DNA of 64,000 nt from Cutibacterium avidum ATCC 25577 (GCF_000227295.1 NZ_JH165054.1:1610550-1674549), one strand, 5' to 3'. Positions 43,848 through 51,870 are shown, counted from the first letter of the stretch. The notes: generated by a model from the letters alone, not told the origin. Numbers and translations are program-made.

Positions 43848-45155
43848 ATGGCGTTGTTCCACAGGAAGAAGCAGGTCGATGCCCCGGAGCCCGAGGTGGA
43901 GCCCCTCGGTCTGCCGGGAGCGCCCGAGACGGACATGTCCGGGCGTCGGTCAGTCGTCGATCATTGCGACTACCTGTGCAGCCTCGTGCAGGCCGTTCCG
44001 CCAGTCGCCATGGACTTGCCGCGGGCCGTGGGGCTGGCGGTGTGTGAGGACATCCATGCACCTCATGACGTCCCGGTGGTGACGACCGCCGTCATCGACG
44101 GGTATGCCCTCGATTCTGCGTCCACCAGGATGGCAGGTCGTTCTGGTGCCGTGGAGATCCAGGTCGATCGTCGGCCTCCCACTCCGGTGATCCCGGGCAC
44201 TGCTGTGCGCGTCATGGCTGGGTCACTGTTGCCGGAGGGCACCGATTGCGTCCTCCCACTGGACCTGCTCGACGCCGACGGTGACATCGTGCTGTTCTCT
44301 CCGGTCAAGAGGTGGGCTGGGGCTCGCCTCGCGGGTTCGGACTACGGATCAGGTGAGGTTCTGGTCCGCAATGGGACGATCCTGCATCCCGGGATCATCT
44401 CGATGCTGGCCTCGGCCGGTATCGACGAGGTGTTCGTACGGCCGCGGCCCAAAGTCGTCATCGTCGCGGTGCGAGCTGATGAGGACCAGCGCGAGGAGAT
44501 CGAGAGGCGGGCTCGGGCCAATGGCGTCGAAGAGGTTGCCTCCCTCGATGCCACCGCTGCAGCCATCGAGTCCGCCACCCGAGCCCTTGACGTCGACGTC
44601 ACCGTCATCTCCACCGACACCTCGAGCGACAGCGAGTTGGCACGGCTGCTCGCCAATGCCGGGCGTGGTGCGGATCTCGTCCTCACCACCAGCGATCATA
44701 TGGTTGTCGGTCAGCAGGACCCCGTCTCCTCGGTACTGCCACGAATGGGAGGTACTGACTTCGCCAGGGTGGCGATGGAGCCGGGGGCCAATCAGGGATT
44801 CGCCCTCATCGACCCGAGCCTGGTCCCCCTGGTCGTCCTGCCGGCAGGCCCTGGACCAGCTCTCATCTCGTTCATGGTGTTCGTGCAGCCTCTGCTGCGC
44901 AAGCTGTCGGGCCTGCCGCCGGCCGATGTGCTCAGGGCCGAGACGGATCGTCCGATTGCCCGTCACCCGGACTCCACCACCTTCGTCCCGGTGCGTCTGG
45001 CCCGAGTCGGAGGCCGTCCGGTCCTCTTGCGAGCGGGAATGGGTGATGTCACTCACGCCATCGACCTGTCGATGGCCGACGCGATCGCCGTCGTCGGGGC
45101 GGGCGATGAGCCGGTTCCGACCGGTATGCCGCTGGTGTGCTGGCGGTTGAGGTGA
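43848..45155 (+). CDS. MoeA/gephyrin-like protein (Glp-like division scaffold)
   Basis: A 435-residue protein with MoeA domain order: domains I/II (about 30-195, with the retained DGYA at 84-87 and VIPGTAVRVMAGSLLPEGTDCVLP), a MoCF domain (about 200-340) and domain IV (350-435). The catalytic motifs of molybdenum insertase are altered: TGDEL is replaced by VRADED (208-213), the GG-S-VG loop by TSDHMVVG, the PGKP loop by PGANQ, and LPGNP by LPAGP. This suggests it no longer makes molybdenum cofactor. In corynebacteria a MoeA homologue, Glp, binds FtsZ with its receptor GlpR; here a GlpR-like gene lies two genes downstream. A basic, charged N-terminal 30 residues are specific. Confidence 0.82.
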   Translation: MALFHRKKQVDAPEPEVEPLGLPGAPETDMSGRRSVVDHCDYLCSLVQAVPPVAMDLPRAVGLAVCEDIHAPHDVPVVTTAVIDGYALDSASTRMAGRSGAVEIQVDRRPPTPVIPGTAVRVMAGSLLPEGTDCVLPLDLLDADGDIVLFSPVKRWAGARLAGSDYGSGEVLVRNGTILHPGIISMLASAGIDEVFVRPRPKVVIVAVRADEDQREEIERRARANGVEEVASLDATAAAIESATRALDVDVTVISTDTSSDSELARLLANAGRGADLVLTTSDHMVVGQQDPVSSVLPRMGGTDFARVAMEPGANQGFALIDPSLVPLVVLPAGPGPALISFMVFVQPLLRKLSGLPPADVLRAETDRPIARHPDSTTFVPVRLARVGGRPVLLRAGMGDVTHAIDLSMADAIAVVGAGDEPVPTGMPLVCWRLR

Positions 45156-45159
45156 CGCC

Positions 45160-45867
45160 ATGGCCTCAGCTCGTCTGCCGTGGGGGGTGACGCTGCCACG
45201 TCACCACCATTGGCTGGTGACCCTGCAGGCCGGTGGGGTGGTTTTGCGTCCGCTTCGGCGAGCCGATGAGGTGAGATGGACGACCACGCGCGAACTCGAC
45301 TGGGAATGGCTCGCTCCTTGGGAGGCGACGAAACCACCGGGGTCCCACGAGCGCGTAGGTGGATATCTCGCGATGGTCTCCAGGAATCGCAAGCGTGCCA
45401 AGGAAGGCAGCAGTCTGCCGTGGGCCATCGGTTGGGACGACGGATGGCCCGATCATCGGGCCACCAACCGTGCCACGACTCCGCTCATCGGTCAGCTGAC
45501 GGTGTCGTCGATCTCCTTGGGATCGGCGATGTCATGCTCGATGGGCTATTGGGTGGCGTCCGCCCATGCGGGCAAAGGGGTCGCGCCGACAGCAGTGGCC
45601 CTGGCATGCGACTACGTCTTCCAAGTGATGGGGTTGCACCGAGTCGAGATCTGCGTGCGTCCTGAGAACGTCAAGAGCTTGCGTGTGGTGGAGAAACTCG
45701 GCATGACAGAGGAGGGTATGAGGCCCGCTTACCTCCACATTGACGGTGAATGGCGCGATCACCGAGTGTTTCGTCTGCTGGCCGACGACTACCCCGATGG
45801 CGTCCTGTGCCACTACCTCGCCAACCACCTTCTGCCGGGGTCGCCGGTGAGCGAGGACGAGGACTGA
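45160..45867 (+). CDS. GNAT N-acetyltransferase, RimJ/RimL type
   Basis: A 235-residue protein with the RimJ/RimL fold: GGVVLRPLRRADE at the start of beta1, IGQLTVSSISL and SMGYWVASAHAGKGVAPTAV, which is the acetyl-CoA-binding Q/RxxGxG/A region, then HRVEICVRPENVKSLRVVEKLG. It transfers acetyl groups to protein N-termini or small amines. It sits 5 nt after the MoeA-like gene, between it and the GlpR-like gene, the order known in other actinobacteria. Confidence 0.88.
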   Translation: MASARLPWGVTLPRHHHWLVTLQAGGVVLRPLRRADEVRWTTTRELDWEWLAPWEATKPPGSHERVGGYLAMVSRNRKRAKEGSSLPWAIGWDDGWPDHRATNRATTPLIGQLTVSSISLGSAMSCSMGYWVASAHAGKGVAPTAVALACDYVFQVMGLHRVEICVRPENVKSLRVVEKLGMTEEGMRPAYLHIDGEWRDHRVFRLLADDYPDGVLCHYLANHLLPGSPVSEDED

Positions 45868-45939
45868 ACCACATCGTTGTGATTCGTTTTCCGACACTCC
45901 GCGTGTGGTCCACGCGACACGCCGAAGAGAGACCGTAGC

Positions 45940-46746
45940 GTGTCAATCGTGCAAGCCGTCCAAGCTGTTCTCATCGCCATCGTCCTCGTGGGATGGATCG
46001 CTTATCTCGTCCCCACGGTCGTCAATCGTCGACGTTCCCAAGAGGTGTCTGATGACAGGCACGAAGACTTCCCGGACACCATGAACGTGGTGTCCCGAGG
46101 CTTTTGCACAGTTACCCCTGACAAGACCGAGGACGGCCCCGAGGTGGAGCTGTCCACCCCGTACACCAGGTCGTACGCCCGTCGTGACTTGAGGCGGTCC
46201 TGGGCGGTGGCTGCCAAGCGTCGGATGGCGACGATGTTGGTGCTGTTGAGCTTGACGGTGCTCTTCATGGTGCTTGCCATCGCCGACGTCACTCCGTGGT
46301 GGCTGGTGGCGGTCTTCGCCCTTCTGCTGGTCGGGTTCTTCGCCCTGGCGCGGTGGTCCGTGGTGGAGATGACGAAGCGTTTTGATCGTCGTTATGCCCT
46401 CATCGACAGGGGATGGGACGAGGAGACCATTGTCTTGGAGGTGAAGACGGAGCCCTTTCGCACCGACGACGAGCCCACTTCCTGGACCATCGACCTCGAC
46501 CGTCCGGTGACGGCCCCGGAGGGCTCGCTGTGGGACGACGTCGTCGTCACTGCTCCCACCTATGTCTCGACGCCGTTGAGCGCCCGGACCGTTCGCACCA
46601 TCGACCTCTCCGCTCCCGGCCCGGTTCCTGGCCAGGTCGACACCCCCGTCGTCGCGGAGAAGCCGGTCGAGGCCTCCGACGACGAGCAGGCTGTCTCGGA
46701 GGTCAATGAGGGGCCATCGGGGATTGCTCGAGTTGCGTCGGCCTGA
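45940..46746 (+). CDS. GlpR/SepX-like membrane protein
   Basis: A 268-residue protein with an N-terminal membrane helix AVLIAIVLVGWIAYLVPTVV followed by basic NRRR, then after a cytoplasmic linker two more helices (MLVLLSLTVLFMVLAIA and WLVAVFALLLVGFFALARW, about 103-140), and a long acidic tail. Layout and position behind MoeA-like and GNAT genes match the divisome protein called GlpR in Corynebacterium and SepX in Streptomyces. It would recruit Glp and FtsZ to the division site. The match is by topology and synteny; sequence similarity could not be measured here. The start is GTG 45940. Confidence 0.68.
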   Translation: MSIVQAVQAVLIAIVLVGWIAYLVPTVVNRRRSQEVSDDRHEDFPDTMNVVSRGFCTVTPDKTEDGPEVELSTPYTRSYARRDLRRSWAVAAKRRMATMLVLLSLTVLFMVLAIADVTPWWLVAVFALLLVGFFALARWSVVEMTKRFDRRYALIDRGWDEETIVLEVKTEPFRTDDEPTSWTIDLDRPVTAPEGSLWDDVVVTAPTYVSTPLSARTVRTIDLSAPGPVPGQVDTPVVAEKPVEASDDEQAVSEVNEGPSGIARVASA

Positions 46747-46781
46747 GCACGGTTCCGACAGTCGCCAGATGAGGTGGCACA

Positions 46782-47813
46782 ATGACACCTGTGTTGTCCG
46801 GTCTGACGCTGTGCGCGGTGCTTGCCGCGGTCATTCTCCTCGTCTCGGGCGTCAGCAAGGTTCAGTCTCGTGACACTGTCGGCGACGCCCTCGACGCACT
46901 TGGCCTTCCCGGTTCGCAACTGCCGTCGGGAGTGCTGTCCATGCTGCCGTGGGCAGAGATCGTGCTTGGTGCCCTGCTGCTCATCGTCGGTGGGGTGTTC
47001 GGCATCATCGTCGCCTCCTGCGCCGTCGCGCTGTTCTGCCTCTATCTCGTCATCATCATTCGGGCAGTCGTGACGATCCCGGATCCGGTGGACTGCCATT
47101 GTTTTGGTGATCTTGCCCCCGGTGACATCGGAGCTCGAACCATCGTCCGCAACGTCTTGCTCGTCGCTGCGTCGGTGTTGGCCCTCATCGCGGCCACTGA
47201 CGATCGTCGTCCGGCCATCGAGAGGATCGTCAAGGCCTCAGCCGGTGACCTGTGGTGGTGGCTTGCCGCTGTGCTGACGGTCGTTGTCGTCGCGACGGTG
47301 CTCTACCGCCCGGTCGATGATGTGGCCGAGGAGGACGACGCCGAGGAGATCGCCGACTATGAGTCGGTGCCGATTCCGCTGGCATCGGTGACGGATGCCG
47401 AGGGACGCACCACCACCCTGCGTGGCCTGGTGGCGCAGCGCCCGGTTCTGCTGATCTTCGTCTCTCCCGGTTGCGGTCCGTGCGAGAGAGTCATGACGAA
47501 GGCTCCGGGATGGATGATGCTGTTGCCCGAGGTTGACGTGCGATGCCTGGTGACGAGCGAGTCTGTTCGCGAGGCACTGCCGGAGTCGCTGCGTCCACTG
47601 TCCTTGGTTGACAAGGACGGGTCCACGAACCTGGTCTTCGAGGTTCATGGGTACCCGACGGCGTGGTTGCTGGGTGTGGATGGTCGTATTGCAGGTGGAC
47701 CGCAGAAGGGTCCGTCGAACATCGAGATGATGGTTCAGGATATGCGCGCCGTCCTCGACGACGTCGCCAGCGAACAGGGACAATCCGGGGCTGACGAGGT
47801 CCTTGTCGACTGA
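46782..47813 (+). CDS. Fused MauE-like membrane protein and thioredoxin-like domain
   Basis: A 343-residue protein. Residues 1 to about 175 form a MauE/DoxX-like four-to-five helix module with the cysteine pair DCHCFGD (Cys105, Cys107) seen in MauE. After an acidic linker (VAEEDDAEEIADYE) a thioredoxin-fold domain begins, with CGPC at 231-234. MauE is linked to disulfide handling in methylamine dehydrogenase maturation; joining it to a thioredoxin domain suggests a self-contained thiol relay across the membrane, analogous to VKOR-Trx fusions. The ATG is preceded by gaggtgg. It is the last gene before tRNA-Ala. Confidence 0.82.
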   Translation: MTPVLSGLTLCAVLAAVILLVSGVSKVQSRDTVGDALDALGLPGSQLPSGVLSMLPWAEIVLGALLLIVGGVFGIIVASCAVALFCLYLVIIIRAVVTIPDPVDCHCFGDLAPGDIGARTIVRNVLLVAASVLALIAATDDRRPAIERIVKASAGDLWWWLAAVLTVVVVATVLYRPVDDVAEEDDAEEIADYESVPIPLASVTDAEGRTTTLRGLVAQRPVLLIFVSPGCGPCERVMTKAPGWMMLLPEVDVRCLVTSESVREALPESLRPLSLVDKDGSTNLVFEVHGYPTAWLLGVDGRIAGGPQKGPSNIEMMVQDMRAVLDDVASEQGQSGADEVLVD

Positions 47814-47865
47814 GTCACGTCCGTGGCGCGGGTCGCCCGGATGTGGTAGCGTAACCGCGTTGTTG

Positions 47866-47941
47866 GGGGCATTGGCGCAGTTGGTAGCGCGTCTCGTTCG
47901 CAATGAGAAGGTCAGGGGTTCGAATCCCCTATGCTCCACCA
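47866..47941 (+). tRNA. tRNA-Ala (CGC)
   Basis: The cloverleaf runs from GGGGCAT to the matching ATGCTCC, with GCGC D stem, anticodon loop TTCGCAA (anticodon CGC at 47899-47901), T-loop TTCGAAT and encoded CCA at 47939-47941. It reads GCG alanine codons. It marks the left edge of the accessory-looking segment. Confidence 0.95.
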
Positions 47942-47947
47942 GTAGTT

Positions 47948-47991
47948 AGGGCCACTTTCACGGCGTTATGCCTAGTCAGGTGGCCCTTTCT
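47948..47991 (+). terminator. Terminator after tRNA-Ala
   Basis: agggccac (47948-47955) pairs with gtggccct (47980-47987) around a 24-nt loop, followed by ttctc. The stem is 8 bp and perfect. It begins 7 nt after the tRNA CCA. Confidence 0.7.
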
Positions 47992-48274
47992 CATGCCTGA
48001 ACCAGGTGGCACATGGTGACATGGTGTGACTCCGAGTGCCGCTATGTGTCTGTTCCGGGTACGCGCTGACTAGGGGTTGAGCATGTGGGGACCAGGATGA
48101 TCGGTACCCAGACTGTACCGGCGCGCATACCCCCTGCCGGTATAGGGCTGCCATGCTGGCATTGACCGGGACCTCATAGTCACAACCTAAACGCTCATTT
48201 TTTATGATTGAGTCTAGCAATCCCTTGACGGTAACGGCAGGTGGTGGAATAGCTATGGATGTCAGCAAGAGAAA

Positions 48275-48301
48275 CCCCCGCGAGGCGGCAACCTCCGGGG
48301 G
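48275..48301 (+). other. Strong hairpin before the 50-aa ORF
   Basis: cccccg-c-gagg, loop cggcaa, cctc-cggggg: a 10-bp stem with one bulged C. It ends 12 nt before the Shine-Dalgarno aaaggag of the following small gene. No T-run follows, so it may be a leader or attenuator structure rather than a terminator. The rest of 47992-48326 shows no gene. Confidence 0.5.
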
Positions 48302-48326
48302 CACGGACAGAGAAAGGAGCTCTGAC

Positions 48327-48479
48327 ATGACCAAGCATACCTGCACCACCCGCGACGGGGCCATTCAGCGCGAGATCATCGAACCCATCGAGGCCAGCGG
48401 CGTGATCGGGGATGACGACGAGGGTTACGTCTACACGGTGGAGCACAATGATTTTGGGCCTCGGTGTGGAACCACATGA
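48327..48479 (+). CDS. Small acidic hypothetical protein (50 aa), mobile-element type
   Basis: ATG 48327, with aaaggag 7 nt upstream, opens a 50-residue frame: N-terminal MTKHTCTTRDGAIQRE, an acidic centre GDDDEG and an end GPRCGTT. Two cysteines and many charges, no membrane helix. The good ribosome site favours real translation. Such short acidic proteins are typical of actinobacterial plasmids and integrative elements, but no family was recognised. Confidence 0.55.
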   Translation: MTKHTCTTRDGAIQREIIEPIEASGVIGDDDEGYVYTVEHNDFGPRCGTT

Positions 48480-48552
48480 TCGAGGACTGAGGCAACTACT
48501 CAACCGATCCGGGGCGGTGACGCCCCGACCATCACGAAAGGACGTTGTTGTT

Positions 48553-49002
48553 ATGGCTCGAACGACGATTCATGCTGCGATCCAGGATGATCTGGTTGAG
48601 TGGGTCACTCGGCGCGAGGCCCTGAGGGGTGAGGCGAGGACGCTGGGGCGGGCGGCTATCTCGGAGCTGCGAACGTTCAAAGATCTGCTTGATGCTGAGT
48701 TGGCGCGGACGCGCTGGAGTTTGGCGGAGTTGGAGGTTCTGGCTCGGTCAACGATGGGAACGTCGCCTAGGCCGGCCACGGCGAGCTCGCCCGGCGCGAT
48801 GTTCGGAGCGGTCCATGAGGCTCGACGGTTAGGTGATGTGCCCGACGATGAGACCACGGCTGTACTGCTGGGCAAACTCGCCGACCTGGGCCCCACTGCC
48901 GACATGGCGTTGGAGTACGCGGCGGCCGCATGGTGGGCCGACCACCATGAGCACACCGCACTGGACTGGGAATCCGTCGGCGTCAGAGTGATCACGGACT
49001 GA
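48553..49002 (+). CDS. Hypothetical protein, accessory region (149 aa)
   Basis: ATG 48553 with aaaggac upstream gives 149 residues. It starts MARTTIHAAIQDDLVEWVTRREALRGEA, broken here as IQDDLVEWVTRREA and LRGEARTLGRAAI, predicted helical, then ELRTFKDLLDAELARTRWSLAELEVLARST. The second half is Ala-rich with AAAAWWADHHEH. No known family; the helical N-terminus suggests a plasmid- or ICE-type regulatory or accessory protein. The start of a broken frame follows 3 nt after its stop. Confidence 0.6.
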   Translation: MARTTIHAAIQDDLVEWVTRREALRGEARTLGRAAISELRTFKDLLDAELARTRWSLAELEVLARSTMGTSPRPATASSPGAMFGAVHEARRLGDVPDDETTAVLLGKLADLGPTADMALEYAAAAWWADHHEHTALDWESVGVRVITD

Positions 49003-49005
49003 CCA

Positions 49006-49225
49006 ATGAGCCGCAAGCCTAGATGGGGCGCGTTGGCGTGGCCTGGTATTTGTCGGGCCACAGCCGCCCATCTGCGATGAGCGCGTCAGAGTCGCCGCGG
49101 CACGGTGGCTGCTGCCAGCCCTGGACGCGATCGCGGACGCCCTGGCCGACTTTACACTTGAGGTTGCCGCCCTAGACCTGACATCCTCATCACACGACTC
49201 ACACACCTACCGACAGGGAGCGTGA
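49006..49225 (+). pseudogene. Frameshifted remnant of a small accessory gene
   Basis: From ATG 49006 the frame gives MSRKPRWGALAWPG and then ends early at a TGA (49078-49080 region). The next frame, without a start codon of its own, continues with coding character: FVGPQPPICDERVRVAAAR, WLLPALDAIADALADFTLEVA and ends HTYRQGA at 49225. A single-base change near 49045-49050 would join them into a protein of about 72 residues. Identity unknown. Confidence 0.45.
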
Positions 49226-49741
49226 CCACATCAGCCGCACAGCAGCGGCATAACAAGGGGGTAGGAATACCCGAGAATCGCAACCCCACCGCTAGTAGCA
49301 GAGACTGGGGCGGGGCGTAAGGGGGTTGTCGTACGGGCACCCTCGAAAAGATTGGACCGGGTTATGGAGTGGCTAATTGTAATCATTGTGATTGTGGTAG
49401 CGGTCGTACCAATTATTAACTTTTGGTATGAATTCGCCGCTATCGTTGGCGCCTAACTCGTTTATCGAATTATACGGTACGGCACGATGGTCCATTACTT
49501 CAAGTCGGACAAGTTTCTCTCTCGAGTTAACCAAGTTGAGGAGATTGTGAACGAGCACAACGATATCGTTCAATATGTCGCTGAACTCAACGGTGATGGC
49601 TCCCTTGAGGTTGGCATGCAAAAACTGGCGGGAATGCCCATTTTGCCACAACCGAGAACATAAGCCGCCATGCAACCGACGTGACCGGAACGTCGCTCAC
49701 CTGTCTGAGGTGAACGTTCATAACTGCTCTCTCTCCAGGTT

Positions 49742-50062
49742 ATGAGGAAGGCAACCGAGGACCCCATCAAGTACCTCATCAAGTACTTCGGGATTAGCAC
49801 TACCGAGGACGAAGTGAGGCGCTTAGAAGGAATAGCAGATCGCATGTCGAGGTTAGAGAACGCTGTCGACAATCTGCACGAAAGCGAGCAAGCGATCGAG
49901 ACTGACCTCACGCCTCCAAAGTTCATCCTCAAGCACTACCGCAAAGAGTTCATGGATAAAGTAGGCATCGATCTATCTCCAGCTGCTGTCCCTTATTCTG
50001 AATACAGGTTTGAGTATGTCAGTGCTGGCGGAACAGCAGTCAGAAGACTGACATTAAAGTGA
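49742..50062 (+). CDS. Middle fragment of the decayed HNH endonuclease gene
   Basis: A 106-codon open frame inside the pseudogene: KATEDPIKYLIKYFGIS, a predicted coiled-coil RLEGIADRMSRLENAVDNL, then PPKFILKHYRKEFMDKVGIDL and YRFEYVSAGGTAV. It ends at a TGA overlapping (GTGA) the next fragment. By itself it has no recognisable catalytic site. Whether it is translated is doubtful. Confidence 0.4.
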   Translation: MRKATEDPIKYLIKYFGISTTEDEVRRLEGIADRMSRLENAVDNLHESEQAIETDLTPPKFILKHYRKEFMDKVGIDLSPAAVPYSEYRFEYVSAGGTAVRRLTLK

Positions 50063-50403
50063 CTACCGATGTCATGGATGAACTGATATCGGCGGTATCG
50101 GATAAAGTGAAGTACCGAGCGAGTGTAGCTGGTCAGCGAGCCTTGATGACATCAGCTGTTCGTGAGCGCATTAAGTCTCGGGATAACTACACATGCAGGA
50201 GCTGCGGGGTCTCGCTCAGCCAAGAGCCTCACCTGCTCCTTGAGGTTGACCACATTCTCCCCGTCTCCGAGGGTGGCTTGTCGGTTGATGACAACCTTCA
50301 AACACTCTGCTGGAGATGCAACAGGTCGAAATCGAACAAGCTGCCAGTAATCGAAGGTCACCAACTGGCTGGCGTCGATGATGGGGAGCCACATCCGGCA
50401 TGA
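50059..50403 (+). CDS. HNH endonuclease domain fragment
   Basis: A 114-codon frame from GTG 50059 that keeps an intact HNH nuclease domain: zinc pair CRSCGVSL, then LEVDHILPVSEGG containing the catalytic His, DDNLQTLCWRCNRSKSNK with the asparagine/histidine-equivalent and second zinc pair. Upstream ALMTSAVRERIKSRDNYT is the typical lead-in. It overlaps the previous fragment by 4 nt (GTGA), so it could be expressed on its own, but sequence logic shows it is the end of a longer broken gene. Confidence 0.55.
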   Translation: MTTDVMDELISAVSDKVKYRASVAGQRALMTSAVRERIKSRDNYTCRSCGVSLSQEPHLLLEVDHILPVSEGGLSVDDNLQTLCWRCNRSKSNKLPVIEGHQLAGVDDGEPHPA

Positions 50404-50781
50404 ATCAACGGATCCGGCTGCATTATCAGCCCAGTGAAGCCAGGCACATCCGAGCAACCAGGGGTCAAACGGACATAACAGCCTGGCCCCTGACGTCGTC
50501 GTTCGCAGGGGATGTCATATCCCATGGCCATGATTGAGGCATGGATCATACTTGGCGACGACGCGCGACCTCGCTGACTGGCGGCTCGACTGGTAGCGCC
50601 TGCCTCACGGCGTTGATGTTAATATCTAGAGCGCACTCCAGCTCAAGCGTGCCTTAGTCCACGGGAAGAGTTCCGTCCGATCAGTGGGTGCTTTGCGCTT
50701 CAGATTGAGGCGAATGAGTCGGATCTCACCGTCACCGGGTGTGACCCATTCCTCTTTGTCACACCCCGTGCAGAAGTCAGG
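50404..50781. other. Intergenic region at the right edge of the accessory segment
   Basis: 378 nt with no supported gene. The base composition is less G+C-rich than the flanking core genes up to about 50700. No copy of the tRNA-Ala 3' end is visible, so no attR could be marked. Near its right end is the inverted repeat listed separately. Confidence 0.5.
50737..50766 (-). terminator. Possible terminator of corA
   Basis: gggtgtgac (50737-50745) pairs perfectly with gtcacaccc (50758-50766) across a 12-nt loop, 15 nt beyond the corA stop. It has no T-run on either strand, so it would be the T-less kind common in actinobacteria. Confidence 0.5.
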
Positions 50782-51870
50782 TCACAGCCAGTTCTTCTTG
50801 TGGAAGATCACGTACAGGATCACACCGCTGGCCACCATGCTGAGCAGACAGTAGAAGTATCCGTATCTCCAGTGCAGTTCTGGCATGTAGTCGAAGTTCA
50901 TGCCGTAGATTGAACCGATGAGGGTGGGCACGACGAGGATGGCCGCCCATCCGGAGATGATCTTGACGTCCTCGTTGGAGCGTTGGTCGACCAGCGTCGC
51001 ATTGACCGTCAGGATCTGGGTCAGCAGTTCTCGAATGTCAGTGATCTGGGAGGAGATCCGGGCCAGGTGGTCGGCGACGTCAGCCAGATAGGCCTGCAGC
51101 TCGGGTGGCACCTGATGCTTGGCGGACCCGGCGCGCAGGGCAGCGATGATCGGGATGAGCGGGTTGGTGGCGTGCTGCAGGTCGATGGCCTCACGAGACA
51201 GGCGGTAGATACGTTCGGGGGCTGCGGAGTCCCCACTGAAGACCTGCCTCTCGATCTGTTCGATGTCGAACTGGATGCCGCTGATGACGGGGAAGGTCTG
51301 GTCGACGACGCCGTCGAGGATGGTGTAGAGCACCGACTCCGGACCGTGGCGCAGCAACTCCGGGTCACTGGGAAGACGCGGGGTCCACCTCAGGCTCGAC
51401 AACTCGTCAGGGATGCGCTGCACGATGACGACGACGCAGTTGCGCTGCTTGATGACCTCGGCCTCGACGAAGGCCACATCCTCCATCGAGTCGATGTAGA
51501 ACGGCGGGTGCAACACCAGGAACAGGGCATCCCCGTGGCGTTCCAGCTTGGGACGCTGGTGGCCTTCCACCAGGTCCTCGGTCAGCAGTGGATCGAGGCG
51601 CATGAGGTCGACAAGGCGCTTGATCTGGGTCCGGTTCGGACTCTGCTCGACGATGATTCCCAGACGCTCGGGGTGGCCGTCCAGCCAGGACAGCGTCGTC
51701 TCGACGTCAGCCTGGTGTTCCGGGTCGGCTGGGACTCCCTGCTCGAACCACTTGATGTCGACGATGCCGGGTTTCGTGTCGGCGATTGGTCTGGTTGCCA
51801 ATGGTGATGCGCCACCATGGGTGCGCGCACTCGTCGTGGCACCGTTCCTTGGCTGGGGTGTTGCTGCCAT
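50782..51870 (-). CDS. corA: CorA-family magnesium/cobalt transporter
   Basis: A 362-residue CorA channel. The long cytoplasmic N-terminal funnel domain precedes two C-terminal helices, the first with the selectivity motif YGMNF after IISGWAAILVVPTLIGSI, the second YCLLSMVASGVILYVIF, and a basic KKNWL end. Imports Mg2+ and possibly Co2+, which the B12 pathway needs. The ATG has ggaggcgatct upstream, a good ribosome site. It is followed by a T-less hairpin. Confidence 0.93.
   Translation of the reverse strand: MAATPQPRNGATTSARTHGGASPLATRPIADTKPGIVDIKWFEQGVPADPEHQADVETTLSWLDGHPERLGIIVEQSPNRTQIKRLVDLMRLDPLLTEDLVEGHQRPKLERHGDALFLVLHPPFYIDSMEDVAFVEAEVIKQRNCVVVIVQRIPDELSSLRWTPRLPSDPELLRHGPESVLYTILDGVVDQTFPVISGIQFDIEQIERQVFSGDSAAPERIYRLSREAIDLQHATNPLIPIIAALRAGSAKHQVPPELQAYLADVADHLARISSQITDIRELLTQILTVNATLVDQRSNEDVKIISGWAAILVVPTLIGSIYGMNFDYMPELHWRYGYFYCLLSMVASGVILYVIFHKKNWL

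Larger units (their letters stand above)
49364..50403 (+). pseudogene. Decayed HNH endonuclease with N-terminal membrane helix
   Basis: Reading across frames gives one continuous protein pattern. 49364-49456 encodes a membrane helix (MEWLIVIIVIVVAVVPIINF) ending in a TAA; the same frame continues with YGTMVHYFKSDKFLSRVNQ and VEEIVNEHNDIVQYV. A frame change leads to AKTGGNAHFATTENI, another to CNRRDRNVAHLSEVNVHNCS, a third (one base missing at about 49736) to MRKATEDPIKYLIKYFG, and a fourth near 50055 to the HNH domain. At least one stop and four frameshifts therefore break an ancestral gene of about 345 codons. Lower G+C than neighbours supports foreign origin. Confidence 0.7.

Noticed and set aside
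47972-48364. 130-codon minus-strand frame after tRNA-Ala as an integrase remnant
   Set aside because: No tyrosine-recombinase motif (R...HxxR...Y) can be recognised in it or in the other minus frames.
49222-49320. 32-codon GTG frame between the two pseudogenes
   Set aside because: The purine-rich gggag lies only 1-2 nt from the GTG, and the encoded peptide has no recognisable feature.
50404-50781. Right attachment site (copy of the tRNA-Ala 3' end)
   Set aside because: No stretch matching the T-arm and acceptor end of the tRNA was found up to corA.
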